From CAZAQV01 sp964487255 (GTDB lineage: Bacteria > Myxococcota_A > Polyangia > Polyangiales > CAZAQV01): a stretch of DNA of 64,000 nt. Both the position numbers and the translations under genes were made by a program. The stretch covers positions 1-64,000 of the forward strand of contig CAZAQV010000006.1 in assembly GCA_964487255.1 (NCBI GenBank), read 5' to 3'. Shown in pieces: positions 40,424-50,240 of this stretch. The notes under the pieces are model-generated. The model searched no databases, was not told where the DNA came from, and was given only the letters and a program-made list of their open reading frames with translations. Position 1 is the stretch's first letter. Each line of letters starts with the position of its first letter.

Positions 40424-41436
40424 GGCTGCTCCCACGCACTTTTGTGCTCGAGCATCCACTTGACGTTGCGATAGCGCAGCTCCGTGGAGTCTGGCACCCG
40501 ACCGTCGGTCAGGGCGGAAGCGACGTCTCGCGAAGCGTCCACAATGCCGAGGCGCGTTTCAAATCCAAGCTCTTCGCGGGCCCGGTCGGCGCACAGGTGG
40601 TAGGAGCGCGGGTCATTGCTTGGCTCAACCTCGATGGTGGCCTGGGGATTGGCGGCGGCTTGTACCTGCTTCGCGATGTCGAGAACGGTCGCATTCTCGT
40701 GCGACACGTTGAAGGCCTGACCTTGAATCGTGGCCGGCGGCGCACCCAGCAGCAACTCGTAAAAACGACACAGGTCATCGATGTGCACGTTAGGTCGCAT
40801 TTGCGAACCACCAAAGACGCGTATCTTCGCGTTCTTGACGGCGTGTTCGGTCAGAATGTTGACCGTCAGGTCGAGGCGCAGTCTCGGCGAGTACCCACAG
40901 ACCGTGGCTGCGCGTACGGAACACCCGACGAACTCCCCTCCCACAAGTTGATTGAGCACCGTCTCGCCACGCGCTTTGCACTTGGCGTAGATCGTGATTG
41001 GGTCAAGTTCGAGGTCCTCTGTCACATCAGGTTCTTCACGAACCCCGTACACGCTGGCCGACGATGCGTAGAGAAAACGACGAACGCCGCACTTCTTCGC
41101 TTGGGTCATCAAAGACTCCACCGCGTGGCCGTTAACGGCGACCGTCGCGTCTTCGTTTAGATCGGAGCATGGGTCGTTTGAGATTGCGGCCAAGTGGATC
41201 ACGGCATCAAAGCCCTCAGCGAGCACGCGCTCAACCAGTCCCGCATCGCGAATGTCTCCGCGCACGAAGGTGAGCCGGTCGGTGTCTTGCGGGGCTTCGC
41301 GGTCAAACCAGAGGGCATCGAGAACCGTGACGTTGCGGCCAGACTCGAGCAGACGCGGCACCAGAACGGAACCGATGTAGCCCGCCCCGCCGGTCACCAG
41401 CACGCGTTCTGAGGTAGATGGGTTCTTGTCATCCAC
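40420..41436 (-). CDS. NAD-dependent sugar epimerase/dehydratase (extended SDR)
   Basis: 338 residues from GTG 41436 (a TTG at 41472 adds 12). N-terminal Rossmann motif RVLVTGGAGYIGSVLV, VIHLAAISNDP, active-site SSASVYG and YAKCKARGE (YxxxK), and MRPNVHIDDLCRFYELLL near the C-terminus. It belongs with the UDP-glucose 4-epimerase/4,6-dehydratase-like enzymes and should supply the keto or epimerised sugar for the aminotransferase translated next. First gene of the operon; divergent from the GT-C gene at 41535. Confidence 0.87.
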   Translation of the reverse strand: MDDKNPSTSERVLVTGGAGYIGSVLVPRLLESGRNVTVLDALWFDREAPQDTDRLTFVRGDIRDAGLVERVLAEGFDAVIHLAAISNDPCSDLNEDATVAVNGHAVESLMTQAKKCGVRRFLYASSASVYGVREEPDVTEDLELDPITIYAKCKARGETVLNQLVGGEFVGCSVRAATVCGYSPRLRLDLTVNILTEHAVKNAKIRVFGGSQMRPNVHIDDLCRFYELLLGAPPATIQGQAFNVSHENATVLDIAKQVQAAANPQATIEVEPSNDPRSYHLCADRAREELGFETRLGIVDASRDVASALTDGRVPDSTELRYRNVKWMLEHKSAWEQP

Positions 41437-41534
41437 CGCACCAAGGTATCGGAATGAACATGCCGCGCGCAATGCGCACGCACACGTTCGAAAACAAGTT
41501 CACGGCGCCTCCGAAAAGCTGATAGGAAGGCTTC

Positions 41535-43367
41535 GTGCGGCGACTTGCCGAGAGAATCTGGCCGCTTCCCCCGCAGTTGAAGCACCTCCTCGCCTTGGGC
41601 GCTGCGGCGCACTGCATATGGCTGGTCGGCACGGTCGCCAAGTGGGTGGGCGTTGCGACCTGGGACCTGGGCTCGATCATCGGCCCGACCCGGAGCTATT
41701 CGACGCATCTGGCCCTCACCATGAGCTTCGGCACGATCGCGGTCGCCGCCGGGACCTATGGACTGCACGGACTTCTATCCGACCATTGGCAGCGGCTGAA
41801 ACGGGCTCTCGGGCGCGTGGCCGTGCGCTACTGGCTGCTCGCCAGTTCGTTGGTAGCGCTCGTCGCCGCGGTGGCGATCCGAATCGAAATCTTGAGTTTC
41901 GCCGCGCTGGCGGACGATGAAGCCGCCTACCTGTTCTCGGCGGACGTTCTGAGGACCGGAAAACTGTACGCTTCCGCACCGCCGGACCCGCTTTTCTGGG
42001 AGCGCGCCTTTCTCATCATCGATGGCGACAAGTGGTACAGCCAGTACTTCTTGGGTTGGCCAGCGCTGCTCGCGCTCTTTAGGGCCATCGACCTGCACGA
42101 TATCGCGAATGCTTTTTTCTTCGCCTTGACCATTCCGTTCTTCTTTCACGCAACGTTCGAAGCAACGCGCAGCAAGTACGCGGCATACACGGGAAGTTTG
42201 CTCTTGCTGAGCTCGCCGATGCTCCTCATCGGAAGCGCAACGCTCCTCAGCCATGCCTCGTGTTTGTTGCTGCTTACGGTCTTACTATGGCTGATCGCGC
42301 GCGAGCCCAGTGGCGCCAGGCAACGCGCCGCTCGGGCGGCGGCCGTAGCCGTCGTCTTTTGCGCGGCTTTTTTTGTAAGGCCGCAGACTGTGCTCGGTCT
42401 GGGCGGTGGTCTTCTCGTTTTCTGGCTCGCTTCGCTCTGGCCATGGAAGAAAAGGCGCGTCGAAGCGCTCTGCTTTGCCTTGCCTGCAGCGCTCGGGGCG
42501 GCTGCGTTTCTCTACGTCAACCAGCAACAGACCGGCGATGCGCTCGTGCCGGCCTACAACCGGCTATTGGATGTACTGGCGAGCAAAGACTTTCGTTTTG
42601 GCCACGTCGTTCCGAACTACGACATTACAAAAGCTGACCTCCAGTACGACGTCCTGCGCGGCTTTACGCTGGTTCCGATCGGCCTCTGGAGGTTTGCGTT
42701 TGCAACATTCGGGCTGCCGCTCTTGCTCGTGGTCATCCCGCTCGCACGCGGTCGCTGGGCGTGGGCCGCTTGGATCAGCATTGCCGGGTTCTATTCGCTT
42801 CAGTGGTTTGCCAACACCGCGGGTATCGACTCCTTTGGACCGGTACACCTTTACGAACTCGTGCTGCCGGTGTGCTTGCTGGTTGGCATCGGCTTGGACG
42901 CCGCCAAGAAGAAGCATGGCAACGTTGTGACATCGCTTTTTGTCGCGTGCGTTTTCGTCTCGTTCTTCACATACACGCTGAGCAGACTGGACAACACACA
43001 CAACGTCGCCGATGGAGCGAACGATACACACAGCCGCATCCAGTCCTTCCTTTTACGCGAGGGGATCGAGCGCGCGGTGATGTTTAGCGCCGGCTCACAT
43101 GCGTCGTTCTGCTCAAGCTACCCGGCGCGACATTTTGTCTTTTGGCCGCCCGCGAACCCGCCGGACCTCGATGGGCCTTTGCTTTGGGCGAACCACCTGA
43201 CAACAGAGCGCGACCGCGAACTGATGGCGACGCGATTTCCCACACATCAGGGTTTCATTTACTTCTGGCAGAAGTGCGAGCTGCGAATTGTGCCACTGGA
43301 CTCGGTCGACGCTCGAAGAGTTCCAGACGCTCCAGAAGTCACGCCTGGACCAGATTGGTTCCGCTAG
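41535..43367 (+). CDS. GT-C fold membrane glycosyltransferase (GT39/ArnT-like)
   Basis: 610 residues from GTG 41535, 4 bases after AGGAAGG. About 11-12 membrane helices. The first large periplasmic loop carries the acidic catalytic pair in ALADDEAAYLFSADVLR, followed by WPALLALFRAI. A periplasmic C-terminal part (from about 500) ends soluble. Such enzymes transfer a sugar from a polyprenyl phosphate to a lipid, glycan or protein outside the membrane. It is the first of several GT-C proteins here. Specificity unknown. Confidence 0.75.
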   Translation: MRRLAERIWPLPPQLKHLLALGAAAHCIWLVGTVAKWVGVATWDLGSIIGPTRSYSTHLALTMSFGTIAVAAGTYGLHGLLSDHWQRLKRALGRVAVRYWLLASSLVALVAAVAIRIEILSFAALADDEAAYLFSADVLRTGKLYASAPPDPLFWERAFLIIDGDKWYSQYFLGWPALLALFRAIDLHDIANAFFFALTIPFFFHATFEATRSKYAAYTGSLLLLSSPMLLIGSATLLSHASCLLLLTVLLWLIAREPSGARQRAARAAAVAVVFCAAFFVRPQTVLGLGGGLLVFWLASLWPWKKRRVEALCFALPAALGAAAFLYVNQQQTGDALVPAYNRLLDVLASKDFRFGHVVPNYDITKADLQYDVLRGFTLVPIGLWRFAFATFGLPLLLVVIPLARGRWAWAAWISIAGFYSLQWFANTAGIDSFGPVHLYELVLPVCLLVGIGLDAAKKKHGNVVTSLFVACVFVSFFTYTLSRLDNTHNVADGANDTHSRIQSFLLREGIERAVMFSAGSHASFCSSYPARHFVFWPPANPPDLDGPLLWANHLTTERDRELMATRFPTHQGFIYFWQKCELRIVPLDSVDARRVPDAPEVTPGPDWFR

Positions 43368-43382
43368 ACTCGTCCGTGCAGG

Positions 43383-44108
43383 CTACAGCATCGGTTTTTG
43401 GGCGCGGATCAGTACCGAACGCAGCGGATACGTCCAGCGTGGGATGCGAAGTCCAAGGCCGATCACGGGACGAATCCAGTCACCGGGCTTCGCGTCCGGG
43501 CTCTTCACGCGCTCGACGTCGATCGACCGAAAGCCCGCAGACCTGAGCGAGGAGCGGTAGAACTGCTCCGAGTGCATAATGACGAGCGGAATTCGCCGCA
43601 GAGCCAGCAAACGTGTCGTCACGGGCGACAGCAGACGCTCGGCTCCGTAAATCGGTCTCGAGACGAGAAAATCGCTAACCCAAAGCCAGCCGCCGGGTCG
43701 AAGTATTCGCCACGCTTCAGCAAGAGCCGTACAAACGTTGCGTCGCGAAGCCGAGAAACTTTGGTCCGTGATGTGATGGAGTACCAACGGAAACACGACG
43801 TGATCGTATGAACTTTGCGCAAAAGGCAGGTCCCGCGCATCGCCAACCACCTTCGAGAGCCCCTCGTGAGGCAGCTGCGCGAGCATTTCCGAAGAGGCAT
43901 CGAGCACGGTCACCGCCACGCTCTTTTTGTCGAGAAATGCCCTCGAGCATTGTGACCAGATTCCGCCGACCGAAAGAATATCGCCCGTTATCGAAGACTC
44001 GAGCTCCGCAGCGATGCGGCGATTGAGCGTCGCCATGCCCGCAGGCGGACCGTGCGCGTACGCTGCAGCCTTGCGGTTGAAGAACTCGGCAACCGGGTTC
44101 GCGCTCAT
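43383..44108 (-). CDS. class I SAM-dependent methyltransferase
   Basis: 241 residues. NPVAEFFNRKAAAY is followed by a degenerate motif I (DILSVGGIWSQC), VTVLDASSEMLAQL (motif II acidic residue), VVGDARDLPFAQSSYDHVVF and EAWRILRPGGWLWVSDF. This is a UbiE/type-11-like methyltransferase; here it likely methylates a glycan or lipid precursor given the neighbours. It is divergent from the GT2 gene. The stop falls 15 bases after the convergent GT-C gene. Confidence 0.75.
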   Translation of the reverse strand: MSANPVAEFFNRKAAAYAHGPPAGMATLNRRIAAELESSITGDILSVGGIWSQCSRAFLDKKSVAVTVLDASSEMLAQLPHEGLSKVVGDARDLPFAQSSYDHVVFPLVLHHITDQSFSASRRNVCTALAEAWRILRPGGWLWVSDFLVSRPIYGAERLLSPVTTRLLALRRIPLVIMHSEQFYRSSLRSAGFRSIDVERVKSPDAKPGDWIRPVIGLGLRIPRWTYPLRSVLIRAQKPML

Positions 44109-44163
44109 GCGCGCAGTATACAGCTTGATCTTTGTGTTTAGAACGGCTCTAGTTTCGCTCGTT

Positions 44164-44991
44164 GTGAGCGAGTCCCCCGTGAGTTCTCAAGGCGAACGCC
44201 TGGTGGTCATCATCCCGTGCCTCAACGAGCAAGGTCTCGTTGGAAAAACCGCACACGAGGTATTAACACATGCAAGAGGCATCGAGATGCCTGTGGAAAT
44301 CGTGCTGATCGATGACGGCTCGACCGACGCGACCCGCGCAGAGATGGCTCGAGTCTGCCACGCCCACGAGAACTGCAGGATGATGGCGTACGACAAGAAC
44401 CAAGGTCTCGGCGCCGTTGTCATGAAAGCCTACGACACCATCGCACCCGGCTCCTGGGTCACGGTCTTTCCGGGTGATAGCGAGTTCGTGTTCGGCGAGT
44501 CGATCGACAACCTACTTGCTGCGCGCCACGGCCACGACGTCGTTCTGGGCTATCTTTACAACCCCGTCATTCGTCCGCTAGGACGCCGCGTCGCATCGAC
44601 CGCATTCTTGCGGCTTAGCAACGCTATCTACGGCTTTCGCTGGCGTTCCTTAAACGGCATGAAGCTCTACCGGGTCGATGTCTTTCGAGGGTTGAAGGTA
44701 CGTTCCAAAGGGCACGCCTATGTCGCCGAAATGCTCGCCAAAGCACAGTTGCGGCGTCCTGAGCTGCGCATCACCGAAGCTCCATACATCGCGCGAGGAC
44801 GAGCGACCGGTCAATCGCACGCGATTCGACCGAACTCCGTTCTGCAAGCATTGGTCGAAACGTATCGGGGCTCGGTGGACGTGGCGGCTTTTCGAGAGCG
44901 GGCCATTCGGGAGCAAGCCCAAGAGCACACGCAGGAGCAAGAGCACGCACTGCCGCGCACGAGCTTCTTTCCGCCAGAATCAGGTCACTGA
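44164..44991 (+). CDS. family 2 glycosyltransferase, polyprenyl-phosphate sugar synthase-like
   Basis: 275 residues from GTG 44164; ATG 44107 would add a short hydrophobic stretch but overlaps the divergent methyltransferase start. GT-A motifs: RLVVIIPCLNEQGLVGKT, VEIVLIDDGSTDATRAEM, NQGLGAVVMKAYD, FPGDSEFVFGE. Closest in look to dolichol-phosphate mannose synthase/polyprenyl-phosphate glycosyltransferases, without C-terminal membrane helices. It could make the lipid-linked sugar used by the GT-C enzymes around it. The C-terminus is Gln/Glu-rich. Converges with the GNAT gene (7-base overlap). Confidence 0.78.
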   Translation: MSESPVSSQGERLVVIIPCLNEQGLVGKTAHEVLTHARGIEMPVEIVLIDDGSTDATRAEMARVCHAHENCRMMAYDKNQGLGAVVMKAYDTIAPGSWVTVFPGDSEFVFGESIDNLLAARHGHDVVLGYLYNPVIRPLGRRVASTAFLRLSNAIYGFRWRSLNGMKLYRVDVFRGLKVRSKGHAYVAEMLAKAQLRRPELRITEAPYIARGRATGQSHAIRPNSVLQALVETYRGSVDVAAFRERAIREQAQEHTQEQEHALPRTSFFPPESGH

Positions 44992-46001
44992 CGTTCGCGA
45001 AGTAATTTGCGGAAGGGCGGAAAACCGTCGTGTTCGCTCAAGCAATTGGCCCGACAGAGCTTTTGGTAGGCGACGGGATCGACGACCTTTTTGACGACCG
45101 AATAGGGTACCGTTCCTGTTGCAAGCTGCCCTTTGAATCGGCGAAGGCTCTCGCTGCCTCCGCCCAAATGCAAGGCCGAGGCGCCGAGTAAGTACGCATA
45201 TTTTGTCGCTTCGTCAAAGAGCAGGTTGTTCGCACCGGCGGCAACAGGTCGAGCGGACGCACCCAGGTAATAGAAGACGACCTCGGCCGAACGCAGAAAA
45301 AGGCCGAACGACTCAGTTCGATGGTCACTTGTAACCGAAACGAGAAACGTATATTCGAGCGCACAAATGCGGCGAAGTGTGTCGTGGGAGAAGAAGTAAT
45401 CAGGACTCGCATTCAGCCGTTGCATCGTGGCTGTATAGAGCTCGGCAAAACAACCGACAGTTTCCGTGCCTGCCTGCGCGCAAACCTTAGCATGAAGGCC
45501 GCTCTTTTTTGCTCGGCGAACGGCGCGACGGTGTCGACGGTGTTGTTTCTGGCGAACTTGTTCCAGGCTCCCTTCGAGACCGATGACAAAGTTGTCGGCG
45601 TGCCATTGCGCATCGTCTCGGGACTGTGAGGCGGCGAACGGATGGATGCGTGCAAACTCGCTGATCACAGCGTTGTCCTGGAGCCACTCGGAAAGCTCGG
45701 CTTCAAAGGCCTTCGTGGTCGCTTCGGGCTTGGACGCTTTGACCCACGGCCCCCCGAAGTCGTAGGGCGTGCGGGCTTCGTAGAGCCCTTTTCCGCCGCC
45801 TATCGTGTCGAGCGAGACGAGTAGCAGCACGTAGCAGGCTTCGCCGTCCTCGCCTCGATAGTGGAGCCCCACGGGACGCGTTTCCGCGCACTCTTCGTCT
45901 GCCCATATCTGGGCATATCGCAAGTCGGCGTAGCAGTCGTCGACACCAAGGCGCTCAAGAACAGCCGCCCAGCGACGCCATTCTGTCACCACTTCAATCA
46001 T
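44985..46001 (-). CDS. FemAB-like GNAT-fold acyltransferase
   Basis: 338 residues. Two GNAT-type lobes; the central KQHRRHRRAVRRAKKSGL is the basic helix common to FemAB-like exosortase- and polysaccharide-linked acyltransferases, followed by LYTATMQRLNASPDYFFS. The second lobe has FYYLGASARPVAAGANNLLF and LHLGGGSESLRRFKGQL. Such proteins add amino-acyl or acyl groups to cell-wall or capsule precursors. The start overlaps the sulfotransferase stop by 8 bases, so they are co-translated. Confidence 0.72.
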   Translation of the reverse strand: MIEVVTEWRRWAAVLERLGVDDCYADLRYAQIWADEECAETRPVGLHYRGEDGEACYVLLLVSLDTIGGGKGLYEARTPYDFGGPWVKASKPEATTKAFEAELSEWLQDNAVISEFARIHPFAASQSRDDAQWHADNFVIGLEGSLEQVRQKQHRRHRRAVRRAKKSGLHAKVCAQAGTETVGCFAELYTATMQRLNASPDYFFSHDTLRRICALEYTFLVSVTSDHRTESFGLFLRSAEVVFYYLGASARPVAAGANNLLFDEATKYAYLLGASALHLGGGSESLRRFKGQLATGTVPYSVVKKVVDPVAYQKLCRANCLSEHDGFPPFRKLLRERQ

Positions 46002-46983
46002 TGCTTCGCTCGCATTCGGAAAATGCCTTCAGCCAGACATCGTTCGCGGCATCGCTGCGCTCGCGACGGGTCAGCTGAAGCTGCTGTAAAGCCGACTCGT
46101 CCGTAACCGATGTCTGCGCGAACGAAGCGAGTTCACGCAAGACGGCCTGTGGCGCATCGACGAGCCCTTCGTACTCGACGACCGCTGTTCGTGATGGAGC
46201 AAGCGACGCGAAACTGTGTGAAAGGGACGCCTCGATCGCGCAGACCTGTCGTGCAATCTGCTGCTGCGGGCTCAGCGTGCACCACTCTCTGTACCCGCGT
46301 GGACGCGTGGCCCACCATAGCTCAGCGTCTCCATATCGCGCCTTGCGGGAGCGCAAGATCGACGCCGCGGTCTGTATTCGCTCGCGCTTGGTCCACACAA
46401 ACCTCGATTCAGGCAAAAGCTTTGAAATCCACGAAACTTGAAAGGTAACGTGGTTGACGTTCTTGAAGACGAAAGGTCGACCCGCGTGAGCTGCCAACGC
46501 CCGCAAAGATTGCTGGATACGTACTGAGGACGCCGTCTCGATCTGCTCTGGTGTCAGCTCGTCGTCGCGTCCGAAGTCCGCATGGTAGTGCCAAAACCAA
46601 GAGAACTCGTGAGGCGCGGCAGCGCCGCTCGTGCCGCCCAAATCCGAGGGGTAACTTGTGGACATGAAGGGCTTGTCGCCGTGCAGAACAGAGCCCAGTA
46701 GCGGAGCTGCCCAAAATTTCGCCATCGCGTTGTTCACGAACCCGACCCGAAGGTGCTGCGCCATCAGCTGGTGGAGCAGGGTGGTTCCTGTTCGTGGTGC
46801 GCCAACAATGAACACCAGCGGGTAGTTGGCCGGCGAAGTACCCAAACAAAGCGCGATGTCGAGCGGCTCGGCCACGCGATTGAGCGCGTATCGAACGAGG
46901 TCGCGGGACAATGCGCGACGACTGCTTTTGGAACGCTGAGCGTTGTCCGCATAGACCGAGCGAAAGAAGTGATAGGACTTCAT
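45994..46983 (-). CDS. PAPS-dependent sulfotransferase family protein
   Basis: 329 residues. The 5'-phosphosulfate-binding loop is FIVGAPRTGTTLLHQLM (about 58-74). The 3'-phosphate region is seen in KLLPESRFVWTKRERIQTAA, and RPRGYREW and HSFASLAPSRTAVVEYEGLV follow. Cytoplasmic enzyme that would transfer sulfate from PAPS to a glycan or lipid acceptor. It lies between a methyltransferase and an acyltransferase on the same strand, suggesting several modifications of one surface molecule. Confidence 0.8.
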   Translation of the reverse strand: MKSYHFFRSVYADNAQRSKSSRRALSRDLVRYALNRVAEPLDIALCLGTSPANYPLVFIVGAPRTGTTLLHQLMAQHLRVGFVNNAMAKFWAAPLLGSVLHGDKPFMSTSYPSDLGGTSGAAAPHEFSWFWHYHADFGRDDELTPEQIETASSVRIQQSLRALAAHAGRPFVFKNVNHVTFQVSWISKLLPESRFVWTKRERIQTAASILRSRKARYGDAELWWATRPRGYREWCTLSPQQQIARQVCAIEASLSHSFASLAPSRTAVVEYEGLVDAPQAVLRELASFAQTSVTDESALQQLQLTRRERSDAANDVWLKAFSECERSND

Positions 46984-46986
46984 GGT

Positions 46987-47682
46987 CTAGGTGGGGCCGA
47001 GTCGCGCGATGGCGAGCAGGTTCGACGCCAACCCCAAAAAGTGGTGACGTTCGATCGTAACGCGGTGAGCAGACCCAACAAAACACGCCCGAAGTTCTGG
47101 AGCGGTGAGGAGGTTGAGGTTCTCTTCGCGTGCGAAAAAGTCAAAGCCAAGCCGGCGGTACACAGGGCGATAGACGCTTGCGGGCAGCCAGTGAAGGAGC
47201 GGCGTCACCGTGTGCAGTTCGACGGGATACCAGCGGTTTGGGGTCGTGAGAAATACGGCTTTGCCCAACCGCAGGACTTCCTGCACGAAAGCACGCTGCT
47301 TGTCTCGACTGCCAACGTGTTCCACCACGGCATTGCAGAACACTAAATCGAACGACTGGTCCTCAAAGGGAAGACGCGAATCGTCCCGCCTCGTCTGCAC
47401 GAAGGTGCACTCGGGAAACAGCTTCGAAAAATCACGAGCGGGTTCGACCGCGACCGCCGTAACCCGGTTTGGGTAGGGGTAGCCGTTCTCGAAAAAGTAG
47501 TCCTTTCTCTCGCTAAGCGAGGTATTGACGCCCAGGTCGAGCACGCTCATCTCGGGGCGAGGTGGAAATGCCTCAAAGCAACGGTCGAGCATTTTGCGCT
47601 GCTCTCGGCGCAGGACCTTGCGGGTGAGCGACACTGGGACGGCCTTTTTTGTGTATTGCTCGCTGCGGTGCTCGTGACTCAT
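46987..47682 (-). CDS. class I SAM-dependent methyltransferase (type 11-like)
   Basis: 231 residues from ATG 47682, whose ATGA overlaps the stop of the flippase-like gene. The frame is open further upstream, but that is antisense-like sequence inside the neighbour. Motifs: MSVLDLGVNTSLSE, VTAVAVEPARDFS, FDLVFCNAVVEHVGSRDKQR and LGKAVFLTTPNRWYPVELHT, the last typical of glycan-cluster methyltransferases. Three bases before the sulfotransferase. Confidence 0.8.
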   Translation of the reverse strand: MSHEHRSEQYTKKAVPVSLTRKVLRREQRKMLDRCFEAFPPRPEMSVLDLGVNTSLSERKDYFFENGYPYPNRVTAVAVEPARDFSKLFPECTFVQTRRDDSRLPFEDQSFDLVFCNAVVEHVGSRDKQRAFVQEVLRLGKAVFLTTPNRWYPVELHTVTPLLHWLPASVYRPVYRRLGFDFFAREENLNLLTAPELRACFVGSAHRVTIERHHFLGLASNLLAIARLGPT

Positions 47683-48668
47683 GAATTGCCGCCCCATGGA
47701 GCTTGGCCCCGCGCCGTTCGGATTGCAATCCAAGTCGCCCCGATGAGCGTGGGCGGTGCGAAGGTCAGCGCGTGTGCCACGAGCGCGACCGCGAGCGAGC
47801 GCTGCTCGTCCAGACCCATCAGCGTGAGCGCGGAGACAAAGGCAAAGTGATACGTCCCTACGAAGGCCACAGAAGACGGCAGCATGGTTCCAAAAGCGAG
47901 AAAGCATAAGATCGTAATCGGCGCGCTCCAAGGCAGTTCGATGCCAAAGGCCGCGAGCCACAAGTACGTCGTCGCAATCGTGATCGACCAACGCAGGAGC
48001 GTCAGCGCTGCAACGCGAATGAAGGAACGCGCGCTAGAAAGCTCGCGAAGACCTTGCAGAAACGCCCCCGCATAGCCATCGATGCGTGCCGCCACGCCCT
48101 CGCCCAAAGGCCGCAGCAGCCAGCGTAGTAGACCGCGCAAGCGCGCTGGAAATAAGGCGCCAGCCGCAAGGCCGATGACCAGTGCGAGCGTGAGCGCTGC
48201 GCTGAGCGCGAGCTTCCAGCTGGAGCCGGTGTCCAAGACGTTCGCCGCGCCCACGGTGGCTAGACAAAGAAGGATCACCACCATGTCCAAGGTTCGCTCG
48301 GTGCCGACAATGCCCACCACCCGGCTTACCGCGAACGACCCCTGCTTCGCGACGTAGTCGATACGAAACAGCTCGCCGACGCGAAATGGCAAGATGGTGT
48401 TGCCAATAAATGCAAGGTAGTGCCCAAAGAGGTGCGAGATGAGCGAAATCGATCGCGGCTCTCCGCACAAGACGAGTGTGCGCGCCGCCTGGCACGTCAT
48501 CGCGGCCACGCCGAGCGGCACGGTGAGGGCGAGGATGCCGACCCGCGCCGCACGGATGGCGTCGAGCGTGGACCGCCAATCGAGATCACCGAGCAGCGCA
48601 TAAATCGCGGCGATCGATAGGACGGTTCCCAAAACGGCAGGCCATAGGCGCTTGTGTTTGCTGCTCAT
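47679..48668 (-). CDS. lysylphosphatidylglycerol-synthase-type integral membrane protein (UPF0104)
   Basis: 329 residues with about eight membrane helices (LWPAVLGTVLSIAAIYALLG, ILALTVPLGVAAMTCQAA, and so on) and the family stretch GHYLAFIGNTILPFRVGELF with the conserved Pro-Arg-x-Gly-Glu. There is no MprF catalytic domain. Many stand-alone members sit in glycan clusters, where they are thought to move lipid-linked intermediates or support GTs. Coupled to the downstream methyltransferase; 4 bases after the GT-C gene upstream. Confidence 0.8.
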   Translation of the reverse strand: MSSKHKRLWPAVLGTVLSIAAIYALLGDLDWRSTLDAIRAARVGILALTVPLGVAAMTCQAARTLVLCGEPRSISLISHLFGHYLAFIGNTILPFRVGELFRIDYVAKQGSFAVSRVVGIVGTERTLDMVVILLCLATVGAANVLDTGSSWKLALSAALTLALVIGLAAGALFPARLRGLLRWLLRPLGEGVAARIDGYAGAFLQGLRELSSARSFIRVAALTLLRWSITIATTYLWLAAFGIELPWSAPITILCFLAFGTMLPSSVAFVGTYHFAFVSALTLMGLDEQRSLAVALVAHALTFAPPTLIGATWIAIRTARGQAPWGGNS

Positions 48669-48672
48669 GGCT

Positions 48673-50181
48673 TCAGAAGATTTGCAGCGTCACTGGCGCT
48701 TCACCTGCGGAGAGCAGCGGTTCGCCTGCATGGTCGGCAACGATGGAGGCTACCGGGCGCGAGCCTGGATGCCATCGAGCGAGGTAGACGTTCCAGAAAT
48801 CGAGTTTCTCGCGACGCGCTCTGAGAAATTGGCCATTCGCCGCGCGCAGGCTGGCGGTAAAGCCACCGTTGGAGAGGCGCTGCTTTTCAGGAACTGAAGC
48901 GGCATGCTGTACGATCAAGCGGTCGAAGTTGAAGGCATAGACGCCACCGCGATGCGCAGTCAGCCAGGCCCCGGCATGCAAGAATACGGGTACGGAGACC
49001 CTGTCAGACGCAATGTGGTAGCCGAAGTAATAGACGCGCGGCTGATCTGGGATGGCCTCGACGATCGGATCAAACTGCTCGGAAGTGTCGAGATCAAACA
49101 TGCTGATGGTGATCGAGACGAGCAGCGCGCTTACAAAGCCAAGCGCCGCGACGACCAGCGCGTAGCGTCGTGACACGAAGTCCCTCGGAGCGGTGGCTGG
49201 AATGAGTAAGCAAAGCGCGAGGTAGGGGAAGCGCGTGGAGATCGATTGACCGTTCCAGCGAAACGGCAGCACGAAGTACGCCAGCAAAAACACCACCACC
49301 AGAACGAGCAGTCGGTTCGCCGGGGCAGCGAGCCAACGCACCAGCCGCAAGCCGCCTTCGTGCTCAATGCTTTGCTTCGAAAGCGCTTTGGCCGCGAGCA
49401 GGAGCACGAACGCCACGAGCGCCAATACCTCTTCGGAGTAACCCGGAGAGGTATTGACGCTGTACGAGTCGAAGCGAGAGAGCGCCTCGGTAAACGAGAG
49501 AAACTCAGGCGCTCCGCCGAACGCGGTAGCCTGCCGCTGGCCGCTCGAAAACCATAGCAGTGTCGGGAGGGCTGCGGGTGCACTCGCAAGCACGGGCGCA
49601 AACCGTGCCTTGGGTCGCTGCCGTGAGAACAACTGCAAGAATACGACGACCATCGGCGTCATCAAGCCGATCTGCGGGTGCGTGATTCCAGTCGCGACGG
49701 ACACGAGAAGTAAACCAAGGAGCTGGCTTTTGTGGCTCTCCCTCTCATGAGAAATCGCAAATGCGAGCGCGCAAAGCAGACCAACCGTTGCCCAGCAATA
49801 GGCGACAAAGCCCATCGCAAGGTTGAAGTCATACACAAAACAAAACGAGAGCAGCGCCCATAGACCGTTCTTTTCTAGGGCCCGCAGCACAAACCCGATC
49901 GACAGCGGCAGCGCCACGCAATACGCCCCAATGACTAAGAAAAAAGCGGGGAGTGGGTCAAGTACCAATGAAAGAACGCGCGCCGCAAAGAAGATGCCCC
50001 AATAAGGAAGACCGTGCGGGGCCACCTCGTAATCGGGTTGATCTTCGAGCCACGCCCGAAACGCGGTGACGTGCACCGGTACATCGAGCATCGGAAGGTA
50101 GTCGGCCAACAAAATGGGCACAGCGATGAGAAGCCCAACGCCCAACGTCACGAGCCACCATCGCCGACCGAGGTCTTCCAC
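48673..50181 (-). CDS. polytopic membrane protein, GT-C-like
   Basis: 502 residues from GTG 50181. About 10-11 helices (WWLVTLGVGLLIAVPILLAD, FFAARVLSLVLDPLPAFFLV, LLVLVVVFLLAYFVLPFRWN). The first outer loop holds an Asp (YLPMLDVPVHVTAFRAW), the position of the GT-C acidic residue, and the soluble C-terminal end is periplasmic. The family is not recognised at sequence level. Likely a sugar transferase or polymerase of the surviving operon reading toward 46987. Start uncertain because the frame is open up to 50319 and a divergent gene begins about 50199-50292. Confidence 0.65.
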   Translation of the reverse strand: MEDLGRRWWLVTLGVGLLIAVPILLADYLPMLDVPVHVTAFRAWLEDQPDYEVAPHGLPYWGIFFAARVLSLVLDPLPAFFLVIGAYCVALPLSIGFVLRALEKNGLWALLSFCFVYDFNLAMGFVAYCWATVGLLCALAFAISHERESHKSQLLGLLLVSVATGITHPQIGLMTPMVVVFLQLFSRQRPKARFAPVLASAPAALPTLLWFSSGQRQATAFGGAPEFLSFTEALSRFDSYSVNTSPGYSEEVLALVAFVLLLAAKALSKQSIEHEGGLRLVRWLAAPANRLLVLVVVFLLAYFVLPFRWNGQSISTRFPYLALCLLIPATAPRDFVSRRYALVVAALGFVSALLVSITISMFDLDTSEQFDPIVEAIPDQPRVYYFGYHIASDRVSVPVFLHAGAWLTAHRGGVYAFNFDRLIVQHAASVPEKQRLSNGGFTASLRAANGQFLRARREKLDFWNVYLARWHPGSRPVASIVADHAGEPLLSAGEAPVTLQIF

Positions 50182-50240
50182 GCAGGCATTTTGTATACGT
50201 GACAAACGCGCGTGTCGACACCTCTGCGCGTCCTTTCGCG